A stretch of 64,000 bases of DNA. Source: Clavulina sp. PMI_390. Taxonomy: Eukaryota; Basidiomycota; Agaricomycetes; Cantharellales; Hydnaceae. The stretch covers positions 372,001 to 436,000 of the forward strand of contig WIDE01000011.1 in NCBI GenBank assembly GCA_015039315.1. The letters run 5' to 3'. Each line of letters opens with the position of its first letter. Within the stretch, counting starts at the first letter, position 1. Shown piece after piece: positions 24,810-34,884 of this stretch. Below the pieces are notes generated by a model. The model was not told the DNA's origin and ran no database searches. It worked only from the letters and a program-made list of their open reading frames with translations. The translations under genes were made by a program, and so were the position numbers.

Positions 24810-25583
24810 GAGACGCTGGCTGATAGCGAGATTGGGGTGAAATATGCAATAGGCAATTCAGGGGGTTCGACATCGCTTGCGAAAGAGCCACGAGTCGGCG
24901 ACAAAACTTATAATATCATTTGTATTATATTCCTTGGTGATGGACGGACAAGATATAAATTTAGCTACATGATCTTTAAATTGTCTAATCTGTCCTTCTT
25001 CGCCAATTCAAACTCAGAGCCACATGATTCCATGCGCTTCGCAATTGTCTCTCATCGCAATGCACAAGTTGTGCCTGACCCGAACGGCTGATGCGCTCAC
25101 CTTCGCGGACATGCCGGAGTTCACCTTCATTTCTTCGGATTTCTTTGATTTGGGTGAGGTCCTGGCATTTGTTCCTGAGCCGTCTGCAATCGACTGTCCA
25201 AGCGTTTTCCCATAAATCCATTCAATCACAGATCAAAAAGTTGCCTTCGATGAGTTTTCACCTTTGACAGAAGTGAATTTGCTCTTAGTATGCTATCTTA
25301 CATGAGAAAGCTTGCAAAATCACCACAGACGAATATTAGCTGGCTAACCCGTAGTACGTTGACCGTCCCCAGCGCCGCGTCATGGATCTCATATAGTACA
25401 TACGCCTGTAACAGTTGTTTCCAGTGGTGGCGTCAGATACTATCTTGAGCGTATCTATCAACGTTGCAGGCGAGTTGAGAGCAATTGCGAATGCTTATAG
25501 TACCATATGCAGACATTTATATTCCAACCCTTGAGATAACTTTTAGGAATTGTAGGGACGCCCCCAGCACTATTGAGTGGTCG
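24810..25583. repeat. Upstream block, copy 1 (orphan)
   Basis: First of four degenerate copies of one upstream block (others 27828-28600, 29088-29890, 33225-33820). Shared landmarks in order: agacgctggct, gccacnngtcggcg, tcagagccac, the ctgcantcgactgtcc segment, gcttgcaanatcac, the catatgc..tttcc element and the ctattgag/ctataaag TATA region. In this copy no signal-peptide exon follows the TATA position (about 25570), so it is an orphan promoter. Confidence 0.7.
25503..25577 (+). promoter_or_regulatory. Orphan cupredoxin-type promoter module 1
   Basis: Contains ccatatgcagacatttatat, a gagataac element and cgcccccagcactattgag, matching the order and spacing of elements before copies D and F. 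The TATA is degraded (ctattgag for ctataaag). Confidence 0.5.
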
Positions 25584-25703
25584 AAATTGTGTCGAAATTG
25601 TATTGTATATACAAGCTAGCTAGTTTATCGACTCAATGAGTTCTCTTTCATACATCTGGAGTGCCCACATTACATATAAGAACTAGCTATTCTCCCGCTC
25701 CAC

Positions 25704-25735
25704 CCCTCGATCCCTCGATCCCTCGATCCCTCGAT
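25704..25735 (+). repeat. 8-bp minisatellite (ccctcgat)x4
   Basis: Four perfect head-to-tail copies, followed by imperfect ggctgctc repeats up to about 25760. Lies about 150 bases upstream of pseudogene C. Confidence 0.9.
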
Positions 25736-25888
25736 TCCTCGGCTGCTCGGCTGCTCAGTCATGCTCGCCGAGCAGAATCAAGCACAATGTGGTCTCCTGA
25801 TGCTCCCCCTCACACATCATAAATACCTAGAGAAGTACTCGCGCTCACAACTTTCCCCACCCATCTCAATTCAGTTCCTTATTGCGCC

Positions 25889-26663
25889 ATGCGGTTCGTG
25901 TCTATCTGCACAACCATTGCATATGCCGTTACTATTGTGCATGCCGTGAGTTCGTGGTACATCTGTTGCCTCATTGTTGCCTCATTGTTGCCTCATTGTC
26001 CGATGGCCTAACACTTAACATTTCCACTTGGATGTCGTTTACGAGGTGTACAGGCCATTGTAAACGTCACAGTCGGAGACGATTCAGAGAGCTACAGTCC
26101 ACCCACTCTCTGGTGGTTTTGATTCGGGGGTGTGAGTGAATGCTGTGCCTAATTATGAGGCACGCCAAGACAACCCACAAGAGGCTGACCCGATCAATTT
26201 TTGGCTAGCTCGGCTGCTGGGACGACGTTTTCCGTGGTTGTGAATAACACGGATCCCGTCTGGGTGTCGTGCCAAGTTCCTGGGTACGGAGACATGACGC
26301 CACGCAGTTACTGATCCTTGGCACTCACTTTCCCACATGAACATTCTATCCTTAACAGTCGCTGTGAGGCTGGGATGGCCTCTGCCACCAACCCCGCTAA
26401 GCCAGGGAACAAAACTTACGATCACTTCCTGGTGAGTGTGGACGGCACTATTCCCGACCGATTCACCAAATAACACTGACCGTCCGACCCCGCATTGCGC
26501 ATCGTCGTAGGCAATGGCACAAGGGAAAGCAAATGTCGGGACTGGATCTTCCTCGAAGAGTGCAGCCGCCGCGATGCTGGCTTCGTTCGAACTCAGTGGC
26601 ATGAATGGTGCGGTGATGGTTTCTCTCTTACTTTCCATAGTGGGGGTTATATGTACATGGTGA
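25889..26663 (+). pseudogene. Cupredoxin-like copy C, inactivated by an internal deletion
   Basis: Near-identical sister of copy E (signal exon MRFVSICTTIAYAVTIVHA versus MRFVSVCTAIAYAFTIVHA). The second exon begins as in E but jumps from the GDDSESYSP region directly to the end of exon 3. In E two cagcccac octamers (32317 and 32472) flank the same piece, so about 150 bases were probably lost between these short repeats. The deletion removes the first His ligand, the first Cys and an intron, and shifts the frame to a stop about six codons later (CTC TGG TGG TTT TGA). Downstream exons and the GPI tail are still readable (WVSCQVPG, then RCEAGM), and the second His is already Arg as in E. Confidence 0.85.
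25965..25997 (+). repeat. 11-bp tandem repeat (gttgcctcatt)x3 in the first intron of copy C
   Basis: Three perfect copies. The sister gene E has one copy at the same intron position, so the expansion is specific to C. Confidence 0.9.
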
Positions 26664-27175
26664 TTCTTGGATAATGCAAGAATAGTATTGTCATGGTACT
26701 CTGGAGTTTATCCATCCCCAGCGTCGCTCTCCTTCTCGACTGCTCGCCCTTCCTTCGTCCTACTAGTAAATTTCACTCTTACACCTAACTGACACGCTAA
26801 TACAGTGTGCCTTCTATATATACCGCTTCCCACTGACATCGCTTATAATTATGGCGAATACATAATCTTATCCCAATATATGGAGGTCGTTGGCTTATCT
26901 TCATCACCGCTCATAATCAACCAAGCTTCATTGTAAGACAGATGCATGCGTCGAAACCTGAAGTTATCCTCGGCCATCGGTGTCGGCCCATTGGGCCAAC
27001 GGAAACGTACCTAGTCCGCATTCCATAATGTAGCACCCGTGATTCGTTGGAGCAGTGTTATGTGACCTACCATCATATCATACCACCTTTCCATGAGATA
27101 TCTTACTCCTTCGTGCTAATTGACTTCTGTGATGGTCCCCACTTGAGGGTGGACCAACTCCTCCGCAGTCGATCC
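26664..27175. other. 3' flank of pseudogene C
   Basis: No gene. Up to about 26800 it resembles the 3' flank of copy E (33038-33170). From about 26845 it resembles the 3' flank of copy B. Confidence 0.55.
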
Positions 27176-27522
27176 AAGCAGCTAACTCCATCCCTCCGTC
27201 CACCAAACCCTCCTATCGCCTCTGCTCCCTATGGCCCAAGCTCTTAACAAGGGTCCTCCAATGCCGAACCGGACATGCCTTCATTGGCAGCTACTACGAC
27301 TATTTCAACATCCCCGAACCCACCCAGTGCTCATGCGGCGCTTTCCAAACCCGCAACCACATCCTGCTCAACTGCCACCGCTTTGACGAGTTCCGGCCCA
27401 TCCTCCAAGATAATAAAGGACGAATTGACTTAGAAGCCCTGCTCGGCACCTCAAAAGGGTGCAAGCGACTCACCCGCTTCATCAAAATCACACGAGCCTT
27501 CGATAAGGCAGCGTCTACATAG
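27176..27522 (+). pseudogene. C-terminal fragment of a LINE polyprotein
   Basis: The open frame reads LLTRVLQCRTGHAFIGSYYD, then CSCGAFQTRNHILLNCHRFD, ending in AFDKAAST. This is the terminal Cys/His motif (CxCG...Hx4C) that follows the RNase H region in fungal LINEs. Reverse transcriptase and endonuclease are absent, so it cannot move by itself. Confidence 0.8.
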
Positions 27523-27743
27523 ATCCCTACGATATGCCCATGCCCCTACCCTTTCCCCCCTTTCTAACTTAACCCGCACACCACTCAAAGCGCACCAGAC
27601 CAGACGGCTCAGATTATGCATATATAGACCCGATAGCGGTTAGCCTACAACCCATGTAATAAACACTGTAGTATAGCTCCCGCCCTAGGCGCCAAGGTTG
27701 GCAGCCCGGCGCGGTAAAACCGATTCTCTCTCTCTCTCTCTCC
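27176..27743 (+). mobile_element. 5'-truncated LINE (non-LTR retrotransposon) fragment
   Basis: A 568-base insertion carrying the last part of a LINE ORF, a 3' UTR with aataaa-like signals and a 3' tail of CT repeats (27725-27743). It is flanked by a target-site duplication, ctccgcagtcgatcc (27161-27175) and ctccgcagtcgaacc (27744-27758), identical at 14 of 15 bases. The surrounding sequence continues the copy-2 flank, which confirms insertion into that block. Confidence 0.82.
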
Positions 27744-27827
27744 CTCCGCAGTCGAACCTAGCGCAACTCTCCATAAAGCACGAATGGGCACAGTCACCAT
27801 CAACGAGCCAATCGGAAGTCACAAAAG

Positions 27828-28600
27828 AGACGCTGGCTATGGTAAGATTGAGGCGAGATTTGTAAAAAGCAATTCAGGGCTTGACGTGGCCTGTGAAATG
27901 GCCACCAGTCGGCGTCAAACTCATGATACTATTTATACTAGATTCCTTGGCTAAAAGCAGGACGGGCGAGGAAAAAAAAATAGCTATATGACCGTTAAAT
28001 CGTAATCTTTCCTCCTTTCTTCGCTAGTTCAAATTCAGAGCCACCTGACGCCATGCGCTTAGCAGTTGCTCTTATCCGATTTCACTACTCGTGCCTGGCT
28101 TGAATAGATGATACGACTATCCCTGCAGAGCCGTAGAAATTCTCTATCACTCGTTTGAATTCCTTTTTTTGGGTGAGGTCCCGCATTGATTCTTGAGCAC
28201 TCTGCAGTCGACTGTCCGAACGTTTTCCCACAAGATTATTTCGATTACAGATCACAGCATTGGCTTCGATCGATTTTCAACTTTGATAGTAGTGAGTTTT
28301 CTCTTGGGATGCGCCTTGCCTCAGACAGCTTGCAACATCACAACGGACGAGCATTAGCCGCCAAACCCACAGTGCATCGCCCGCGGCCAGCGCCACATCG
28401 TAAATTCAAGTAGTAGCTACCTTCATTCATATTGGTGTCAGACACTATCTGGAACCGGATAGATCAGCGTTGGAAGTAAAAGGGAGCAGGATTGCAGATG
28501 GGAGCCTATAATCCATATGCAATCATTTCCGTTCCGTTCCGGCCTCGTGATAACGTGTAGGAGGTTTAGGGCGTCCCCAGCACTATAAAGCCGCCGGTGG
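27828..28600. repeat. Upstream block, copy 2 (orphan)
   Basis: Second copy of the block described at 24810, about 3 kb further on. It keeps the full element order, including a good catatgcaatcatttcc element and ctataaag. No signal-peptide exon or cupredoxin frame follows, so its gene appears lost. Confidence 0.7.
28513..28594 (+). promoter_or_regulatory. Orphan cupredoxin-type promoter module 2
   Basis: Contains ccatatgcaatcatttcc, cctcgtgataac and gcgtccccagcactataaag. This is the best preserved match to the promoter of copy F, yet no gene follows. Confidence 0.55.
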
Positions 28601-29087
28601 AGGAGCCTTTTTTATCATCCTATGCCTGCTGATGTGGCACTTTCGCCGGGCACTCCGTGCTATGTGGTTATGCCTGTTATGTGCCTAATCAGCAACTGGG
28701 GTACAGTAGAATTGTAATTTACTTTGCTCTTATTTACGCGGCAAATTACGCGCAAAGAAATCATCCGGGCGGCTAGGGCGGGTGATTCCACTGAAACTGA
28801 ACGAGGCTAATCACCGTGAAAAGGCCAGGGCTCAGTCTGTCCTGACTACACAAAGGCGATAGCGTCACGCAAGCCTGTAGCGTATTAATCCTTACAACAG
28901 AGGTTTAAATTTTTGGTCACCGGGGGGCGGGGGCTGAGAGTGCTCAACAATATGCTCGGCATCATGAATCACGGCCAGACGACTGGGGCAAAGCATAGGG
29001 AACAACTATGTTTCTTCGTACAAGTGAGGAAAATCAACGGGATGATGGAAAGTATACTAGAATCCTATAGCCGTGGAAGGCACAAAA
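28601..29087. other. Intergenic region after orphan promoter 2
   Basis: No gene, and no similarity to other parts of the array is visible. A short inverted pair (ggtgatt...aatcacc, about 28780-28820) is probably chance. Confidence 0.4.
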
Positions 29088-29890
29088 GAGGCGCTGGGTT
29101 ATGCCGGAAAGAGGCGAGATATACAAATTGTAAATCAGGGACCTAAACGTGAAGTGGCGGATCGGCGTCAAACTCACAGTGCTATTCACGCTCCCTCTCT
29201 CTCCCTCTCTCTCTGTGCCAAGGACTTAAGATGTATCGGACGAAAATAACTACAAAGACGTCAAATGGTCCGATCTTTTTCCCTTGTACTCACGAGTTCG
29301 ACTTGAGAGCCACCTTCCGCCATGTGTTTCGCAGATGCCTGCGCTACTTCTGGGTTTGCCTTTCGGGTCGACTGCTCACACCGTGCCTCACCTCGGCTGC
29401 TGATGCACTCGTCTCCGAGGGATGACAAAATTCTTCTCCTCCCCTTGTTCGGAATTTTTCGAAATGGGTGGGATCGTAGAGTTCGGGTGCATACATCCGC
29501 AGCCAGTTCTTCGAGCATTTTTCCATCAGTCCTATCCGATCACAGCAATTGATTTCCAGCTTGACAGGTGTGAAATCACTCTTGGCATGCGGCCGCGCTA
29601 GAGACACTGACAGCACAAAACAGCGATTTTTCGTCCAGCCTACAGGTGTATTAGACTCATCGGTGGCACGCTATCAACTTTAACTAACAGTAGTAACGTC
29701 GTCAATCGTTGCTAGGGGTGTTCGACTGGCTACCTACAACTTGCTATGCAGATTTAAGTTGCAAGGCCGCTTTCCATCCAGTAGTAGGGGGAGTGCAAAT
29801 GAGGCGTAGTAGTGTCATATGCAATCATGTCCATTTCATACCTCATGATAAATTCTAGGAAATTCAACGCTAGTAATAAGGATATAAAGT
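29088..29890. repeat. Upstream block, copy 3 (promoter of copy D)
   Basis: Third copy of the upstream block, more diverged. It carries a CT-rich microsatellite (about 29187-29216) and ends in the active-looking promoter of copy D (catatgcaatcatgtcc at about 29816 and gatataaag at 29881). Confidence 0.65.
29814..29889 (+). promoter_or_regulatory. Promoter module of copy D
   Basis: The shared element catatgcaatcatgtccatt, a cctcatgataa element and gatataaag lie 77-150 bases before the ATG at 29966. Confidence 0.55.
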
Positions 29891-29965
29891 GCGCAAATTC
29901 GTGAAGGGCGGCAAAGATCCCTCAAGAACCTGGCTTCAGTCTCCGATTTCCATCTCCTCAGGGCC

Positions 29966-30885
29966 ATGCATTTTCCAATCGCTTGTGCTGCCTTATTATT
30001 CGCTGTTCCAATCTCCCGTGCGGTAAGGGTCGTCCCGAAGTCGCCTCTTCAAATAATAGCTCATTCGCGCGCGCACGATTGCTGCCATTCTTCTAGGAGA
30101 TTGTAAGCGTCAGTGTAGGCTCGGGGGGACTGGCTTTCGGCCCTCAGACTGTGGCTGCTGCTGCTGGCGATATCATCACATTCACCTTTGCTGGCACCCA
30201 CGTAGGTCCCCCTTTTCCCAATGAGACGCCTTACGAGATGCTGATACAGCGCTTGACAGACTGCCACACAAGTAGCATTTGACACACCTTGCTCTCCTCT
30301 CTCTGGTGGGTTCGATTCAGGAACGTGAGTAGTTTTTCTGTCATCGATCTTCAGAGGTCGCCGATCTTATTCATCGATTGCCAGCCTAGGTCCCGGGCAA
30401 ACATTTTCCGTCAGGGTGAATGATACGGACCCCATCTGGATATCGTGCCAAGTTCCCAAGTAAGAAAGCCATCTCACGAGGCGAAGGCTTTAGTTTCGGA
30501 CATCTGAACGGACTCGTCTTCAAAGCCACTGCAAGGCTGGCATGGTCTTCGCCATCAACGCACCTAGCTCTGGCGACAACACCTTCAAGATCTTCCAGGT
30601 AAGCATGAAGGCGAGCGCTGTCTTTGGCTTGTTGTTGGTCTAAATATAATCGCTCGCTCTCGCAACTAGTCGAATGCAGAGGGTAAGAGCGGCAGTCCAT
30701 CGACCACCTCCCCGCCAGCCTCCTCAACTCAAGGTTCTATGACGACGTCCGCCCCCGCAACGTCTTCAGCGGGTACCCCCAAAATACCCGGCCTTCCACC
30801 GCTTGCAATTGGTGGCATTAGTGGCGGGTCTGCGCTCTTTATCCTAGTAGCTGTTGTTATATTGCATATGTGTGGTATATTCTAA
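29966..30885 (+). CDS. Secreted cupredoxin-like protein, copy D
   Basis: Six exons. Signal peptide MHFPIACAALLFAVPISRA, then EIVSVSVGSGGLAFGPQTVA. The first ligand lies in TFAGTH. Exon 3 is TATQVAFDTPCSPLSGGFDS. Exon 4 ends PIWISCQVPN, joined to HCKAGMVFAIN. All four type 1 copper ligands (His, Cys, His, Met) and both structural Cys are in place. The Ser/Thr-rich stalk is short. The C-terminal hydrophobic segment (IGGISGGSALFILVAVVILH) ends in MCGIF, longer than in the sisters, so it could be a GPI signal or a true membrane anchor. A second, sister-like tail follows the stop (30936-31055). The start is the only ATG giving a signal peptide. Confidence 0.84.
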
Positions 30886-30935
30886 CGAACCGCGAGTGGG
30901 GGAGCCAACATGGCCGTTGCTGCTGTTTCAAAAAT

Positions 30936-31055
30936 ATAGCTACTACAGCTGTCACCTCACTCGATGTGGGTAGCGCGAGCTCTAGCGCCGTATCCGCACT
31001 TTTGCTGGGCATGTTGAGTGTTTTGTGTTTTGCATATCTGGCGAGTTTTGACTAG
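30936..31055 (+). pseudogene. Orphan GPI-tail exon fragment
   Basis: Just after the stop of copy D a frame reads TAVTSLDVGSASSSAVSALL, then LGMLSVLCFAYLASFD and stop. Its pattern matches the C-terminal tails of copies E, F and G (such as LASFNVAGLNGAVAVSLLLS in G). It is preceded by an atatag that could serve as splice acceptor. It may be the remnant of a lost sister or an alternative last exon of D. Confidence 0.5.
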
Positions 31056-32132
31056 CCCTATGCACATTTCCTCCACATTCGATTACAATCACCCTTCGTC
31101 CAGCTCGCATTACCTCCTTTGTCATTCCCTCCCCCGCATGACCCCTAACCTTGCCTCTTCTGCGCCCAAGATCTCCCCCAGATCCTGTCTACATCATCGC
31201 ATAGACCGCACCTATATACCACCCACATCAACAACTTTTCAACGATTCACCGACCAGTTAATATCTAGCCCACTCATGTTTAGTGAAACCCCCTGCTCCG
31301 CCAAAGCCTGTGACCCTGAGTCGAATACTCCCTTTCATCGCCAATCCAAAAAGTATCCCAGCTGGGTCACTAGCTGCCGCGATAAGAAGAGCTTCTCGTG
31401 CACAGACTAATTTGAAGGCATCTCCGAATACTACCCATTCCCTCAGCTTTCATACTTTCTACCAGCTCTAGCTCAGCGTGTGGTTACGAAGAATCTCCGT
31501 GGAGCTGTCAGCAAGCTGTACTCTGCTTATTTGACTTTCTCCCGCATGCCCACGGGATGGTAGACTGTGATAGCCTGCCCACATATCAAAAGTTCCAATG
31601 CCCCTTTCATTAAGACCCAGATCTCATTTCTTTTGCCTCTGCAATTGGCGGCAGCCTATTACAGGACGTCTAATTCTTGGACGGAAGAAACGACCCGTGG
31701 TAAATAGCAAGCGCCCACTGGCCATGCGGCCCGTGCACTGCCCTTGCTCCTATCCCAAGATCTGAAACCAGGCTGGACACCAACCAGGGCAATAATCTAC
31801 CTCACGACAAGAGATAGTTTTCCCAGGTAAAACGCTAACAGATCGTAAGCATTCGGAGAGCTAAGAGGCCCTTTACAATGAATCAATTTGGTCTGATATT
31901 TAATTGCTAGGAATACCAGCTGAGTGCCTGAGGAATATGCAATTCACCATTTCAAAATTCGCTTGTGAAGCAGTATACATCGACCTTACGTTCCGCATGC
32001 TTGCCACGCCATCTGCAATCCATACCACCGCCCCCTCTCATGACTCCTGCTCCCACATCATAAATACCTAGAGGAGTGCTTGATCTCACAACTTTCTTCC
32101 CCTTCCTCCTTCATTCACTTCCTTATTGCGCC
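31056..32132. other. Intergenic region upstream of copy E
   Basis: No supported gene. A proline-rich plus-strand frame (31018-31410) and a basic frame (31283-31471) lack splice-consistent neighbours. The last about 70 bases (cataaatacctagaggagtg) match the leader before pseudogene C, with cataaatac as probable TATA. Confidence 0.5.
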
Positions 32133-33037
32133 ATGCGGTTCGTGTCTGTCTGCACAGCCATTGCATATGCCTTTACTATTGTGCATGCCGTGAGTCTGTG
32201 GCACATCTAATGCCTCATTGTCCAACAACCTAACACTTAGCAAATCTATTTGGATGTCGTTTACGAGGCGTACAGGCCATTGTAAATGTCACAGTTGGAG
32301 ACGATTCAGAGAGCTTCAGCCCACAAACTGTGGCAGCCGAAGCTGGTGACACGATCAATTTCATCTTTGCGGATAACCACGCAAGTCCAACCGCACCTTG
32401 AATACGAAGACCCTGCCTAATATTTCTTCTATTTTTTAGACTGCAACGCAAGTTTCCTTTGATTCACCGTGCAGCCCACTCTCTGGTGGGTTTGATTCGG
32501 GGGTGTGAGTGAATGCTGTGCCTAATTATTAGACACGCCAAGATAACCTGCAAGAGGCTGACCCGATCAAAATTTTAATAGCTCGGTTTCTGGGATGACG
32601 TTTTCCGTGGTTGTGAATGATACGGATCCTGTCTGGGTGTCGTGCCAAGTTCCTGGGTATGGAGACATCACGCCACGCGCTTACTGGCCCTCACCACTCA
32701 CTGCATCAATATGAACATGCTATTCTCGACAGCCGCTGTGAGGCTGGGATGGTTTTTGCCATCAATGCTGCAAAATCAGGGAACAACACTTACGATCACT
32801 TCCTGGTGAGTGTGGACGGCACTATTCTCTACTAATTCACCAGGTCAAACTGACCGCGCGATCCCGCATTGCGCACCGTCGTAGGCAATAGCACAAGGGA
32901 AAGCGAATGTCGGGACTGGATCTTCCTCGCAGAGTGCAGCCGCCGCAACGCTGGCTTCGTTCAACCTTAGTGGCGTGAATGGCGCGGTGGTGTTCTCTTT
33001 CTTGCTTTCCATAGTGGGGGTTATATGTACATGGTGA
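32133..33037 (+). CDS. Secreted GPI-anchored cupredoxin-like protein, copy E
   Basis: Six exons, sister of pseudogene C. Signal peptide MRFVSVCTAIAYAFTIVHA, then IVNVTVGDDSESFSPQTVAA. The first ligand is in FIFADNH. Exon 3 is TATQVSFDSPCSPLSGGFDS. Exon 4 ends PVWVSCQVPG, joined to RCEAGMVFAIN. The first His, Cys and Met are kept, but the second His is Arg. The stalk is nearly absent (AIAQGKANVGTGSSSQSAAA) and the GPI-type tail is LASFNLSGVNGAVVFSFLLS, ending VICTW. The intron after exon 2 has a GC donor (CAC|GCAAGT), whereas the sister copies have GT there. The frame is open throughout. Confidence 0.83.
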
Positions 33038-33224
33038 TCTTTGGATAATGGGGATGCAAGAATAGCATTGGTCTGTTACGTTGGAGCTTTACCCATTCCC
33101 GGCGTTTCTGCCCTTCCTATCGACGGCTCGCCCCACTAGTAAAGCTCGCTCTGATGGCTGCTGACACGCCAATACAGTGTGTGCCTTGTCCATATCCGGC
33201 TTCCCACTAATATTGATCATATCC
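33038..33224. other. 3' flank of copy E
   Basis: No gene. It aligns by eye with the 3' flank of pseudogene C (26664-26850), showing that C and E were duplicated with their downstream sequence. Confidence 0.55.
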
Positions 33225-33820
33225 TGTCGCTTCTCACGGTCTCGACAACGTGATCTGAGTCGTTCATATACCCATCTCCGCGAGGGCTGCTCAACTTCTC
33301 CTTCGGCCTCGCTCGGAAAGAATTCGTCGATTTTTGGCTCCGACAGCACTTTGGACAGATCCATAGAATTTAATACATGCAGTCTCGAACGTAAAGGAGC
33401 CGTCCGCAGTCAATTGCCCAAGCGCTTTCCCATGCATCCTATTCAATCATAACACTGCCTTCGATCGAATTTCAACTTGACAGCAGTGAAATTACTCTTG
33501 GCATGCGGCCATGCCTGAGACAGCTTGCAACCTCACAACAGACGAATCACTGTCAAGCCCACCTGGAGTGCGTCGACCGTCATCGTCCTCCCGCTGTCGA
33601 GTCTTGGCGGTAAGTGAAAGCGCATGCTACAATCACATAGTTACCAGGGGCGTCAAACCCGCCATCTGCAACGTGCAAATCAAACGTTGTTTGACCGCCT
33701 TCGGTCCAGGGGTGGGGCGGGTGCAAATGAGAGAGCCAATGGCATCATATGTAATCATTTCCATTCCAACCCCCGTGATACCTTTTGGGAATCGTAGAGC
33801 CGCCAGCAGCGCTATAAAGC
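33225..33820. repeat. Upstream block, copy 4 (promoter of copy F)
   Basis: Fourth copy of the upstream block, recognisable from gcagtcaattgcccaagcgc through gacagcttgcaacctcac to the TATA region. It leads directly into copy F. Confidence 0.65.
33745..33819 (+). promoter_or_regulatory. Promoter module of copy F
   Basis: The sequence catatgtaatcatttccatt, then cccgtgatacc and gctataaagc (33811-33820), about 90 bases before the ATG at 33905. Confidence 0.55.
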
Positions 33821-33904
33821 ACGTAAAAGTTGATGGAGAACGATGGAACACCACAAGAACGCACCTCTTCCTCCACTATCCAGCACCCGTCTCTCCTCTG
33901 AACC

Positions 33905-34884
33905 ATGCGTTTCACCGCTGCCTGTGCTGCCTTGGCGTCTACCGTCGCCGTCGTCCAAGCTGTAAGGTTTCCCCAATTCGGTATCTCGCGCAGCAACTGA
34001 TGTTCGCATGTGTCATTGCTATAACTCTTGTAGGCAACTGTCAGCGTCAGTGTAGGCTCGAGCGGACTCACATTTGACCCTCAAACCGTCAATGCTAATC
34101 CTGGAGACACTGTCACTTTCACCTTTGCTGGCGCCCACGTAGGTTATCCCCGCCCTTCACCAATCTAGAGGCTTTCCTCAATGTTGCTACGATGCTTGAT
34201 AGACTGCTACCCAGGTGTCCTTCGACACGCCTTGCTCTCCCCTCTCTGGTGGTTTTGATTCAGGATCGTGAGTCATCTCTCTGTCGACTGCGATCCCAAC
34301 GAGAATCTCACCCCTGGATTCACCAGCTCGAGTGCTGGGAAAACGTTCTCGGTCATGGTGAATGACACCACCCCAACCTGGGTATCCTGCCAAATTCCTG
34401 GGTAAGAGATTTTGTCTCATCGGGTGAAGCCTTTAACTTGAGGTGTCTAACGGACTCGTTTTCGTAGCCACTGCAAGGCCGGCATGGTCTTCGCCATCAA
34501 CGCTCCCACCACTGGTGATAACACCTTCCAGAACTTCCAGGTAAGCTGCAAGAAAAACCTTGCATTAGGTGCCGCTTTGATCTAATTGCGCCCCACTGCC
34601 TTGACATTAAGGCCATCGCGGAGGGAAAGAGCGTTCCTTCCTCGAGCACTGGTACCAGCACGGGTACCAGCACGGGTACCAGCACTGGCACTAGCACGAG
34701 CAAGGGCGGCGCGACCTCCCCACCTGCCTCCTCAACCCAAGCTTCTACCACAGCCTCTCACACCTCGACTACCTCGAAGAGCGCAGCCCACCTGACCACC
34801 GCTTCGTTCGATATTGGTGGGATCAGTGGCGCGGCTGTGCTCTCTCTTTTCTTGAGCGCAGTCGGGTTCATGAACGTGTTGTGA
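33905..34884 (+). CDS. Secreted GPI-anchored cupredoxin-like protein, copy F
   Basis: Six exons. Signal peptide MRFTAACAALASTVAVVQA, then TVSVSVGSSGLTFDPQTVNA. The first ligand is in TFAGAH. Exon 3 is TATQVSFDTPCSPLSGGFDS. Exon 4 ends PTWVSCQIPG, joined to HCKAGMVFAIN. All four copper ligands and both structural Cys are kept, so this is a good candidate for real copper binding. The stalk is longer than in the sisters, with a 12-base tandem repeat coding Thr-Gly-Thr-Ser, then Ser/Thr-rich sequence and a GPI-type tail (TASFDIGGISGAAVLSLFLS). The start is the first ATG after the TATA and gives a clear signal peptide. Confidence 0.87.
34648..34695 (+). repeat. 12-bp coding minisatellite (TGTS)x4 in copy F
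   Basis: Four near-perfect copies of act/acg-ggt-acc-agc code for Thr-Gly-Thr-Ser in the Ser/Thr-rich stalk. They keep the frame, so copy-number change would alter only stalk length. Confidence 0.88.

Noticed and set aside
25703..25760. Possible CRISPR-like or structured repeat (ccctcgat units)
   Set aside because: Direct 8-base tandem copies without spacers: an ordinary minisatellite.
27047..27247. 66-residue plus-strand frame before the LINE
   Set aside because: It crosses the insertion boundary at 27175 and is in a different frame from the LINE remnant.
31018..31471. Proline-rich and basic plus-strand frames upstream of copy E
   Set aside because: No recognised domain, no splice support, and no equivalent upstream of the sister copy C.
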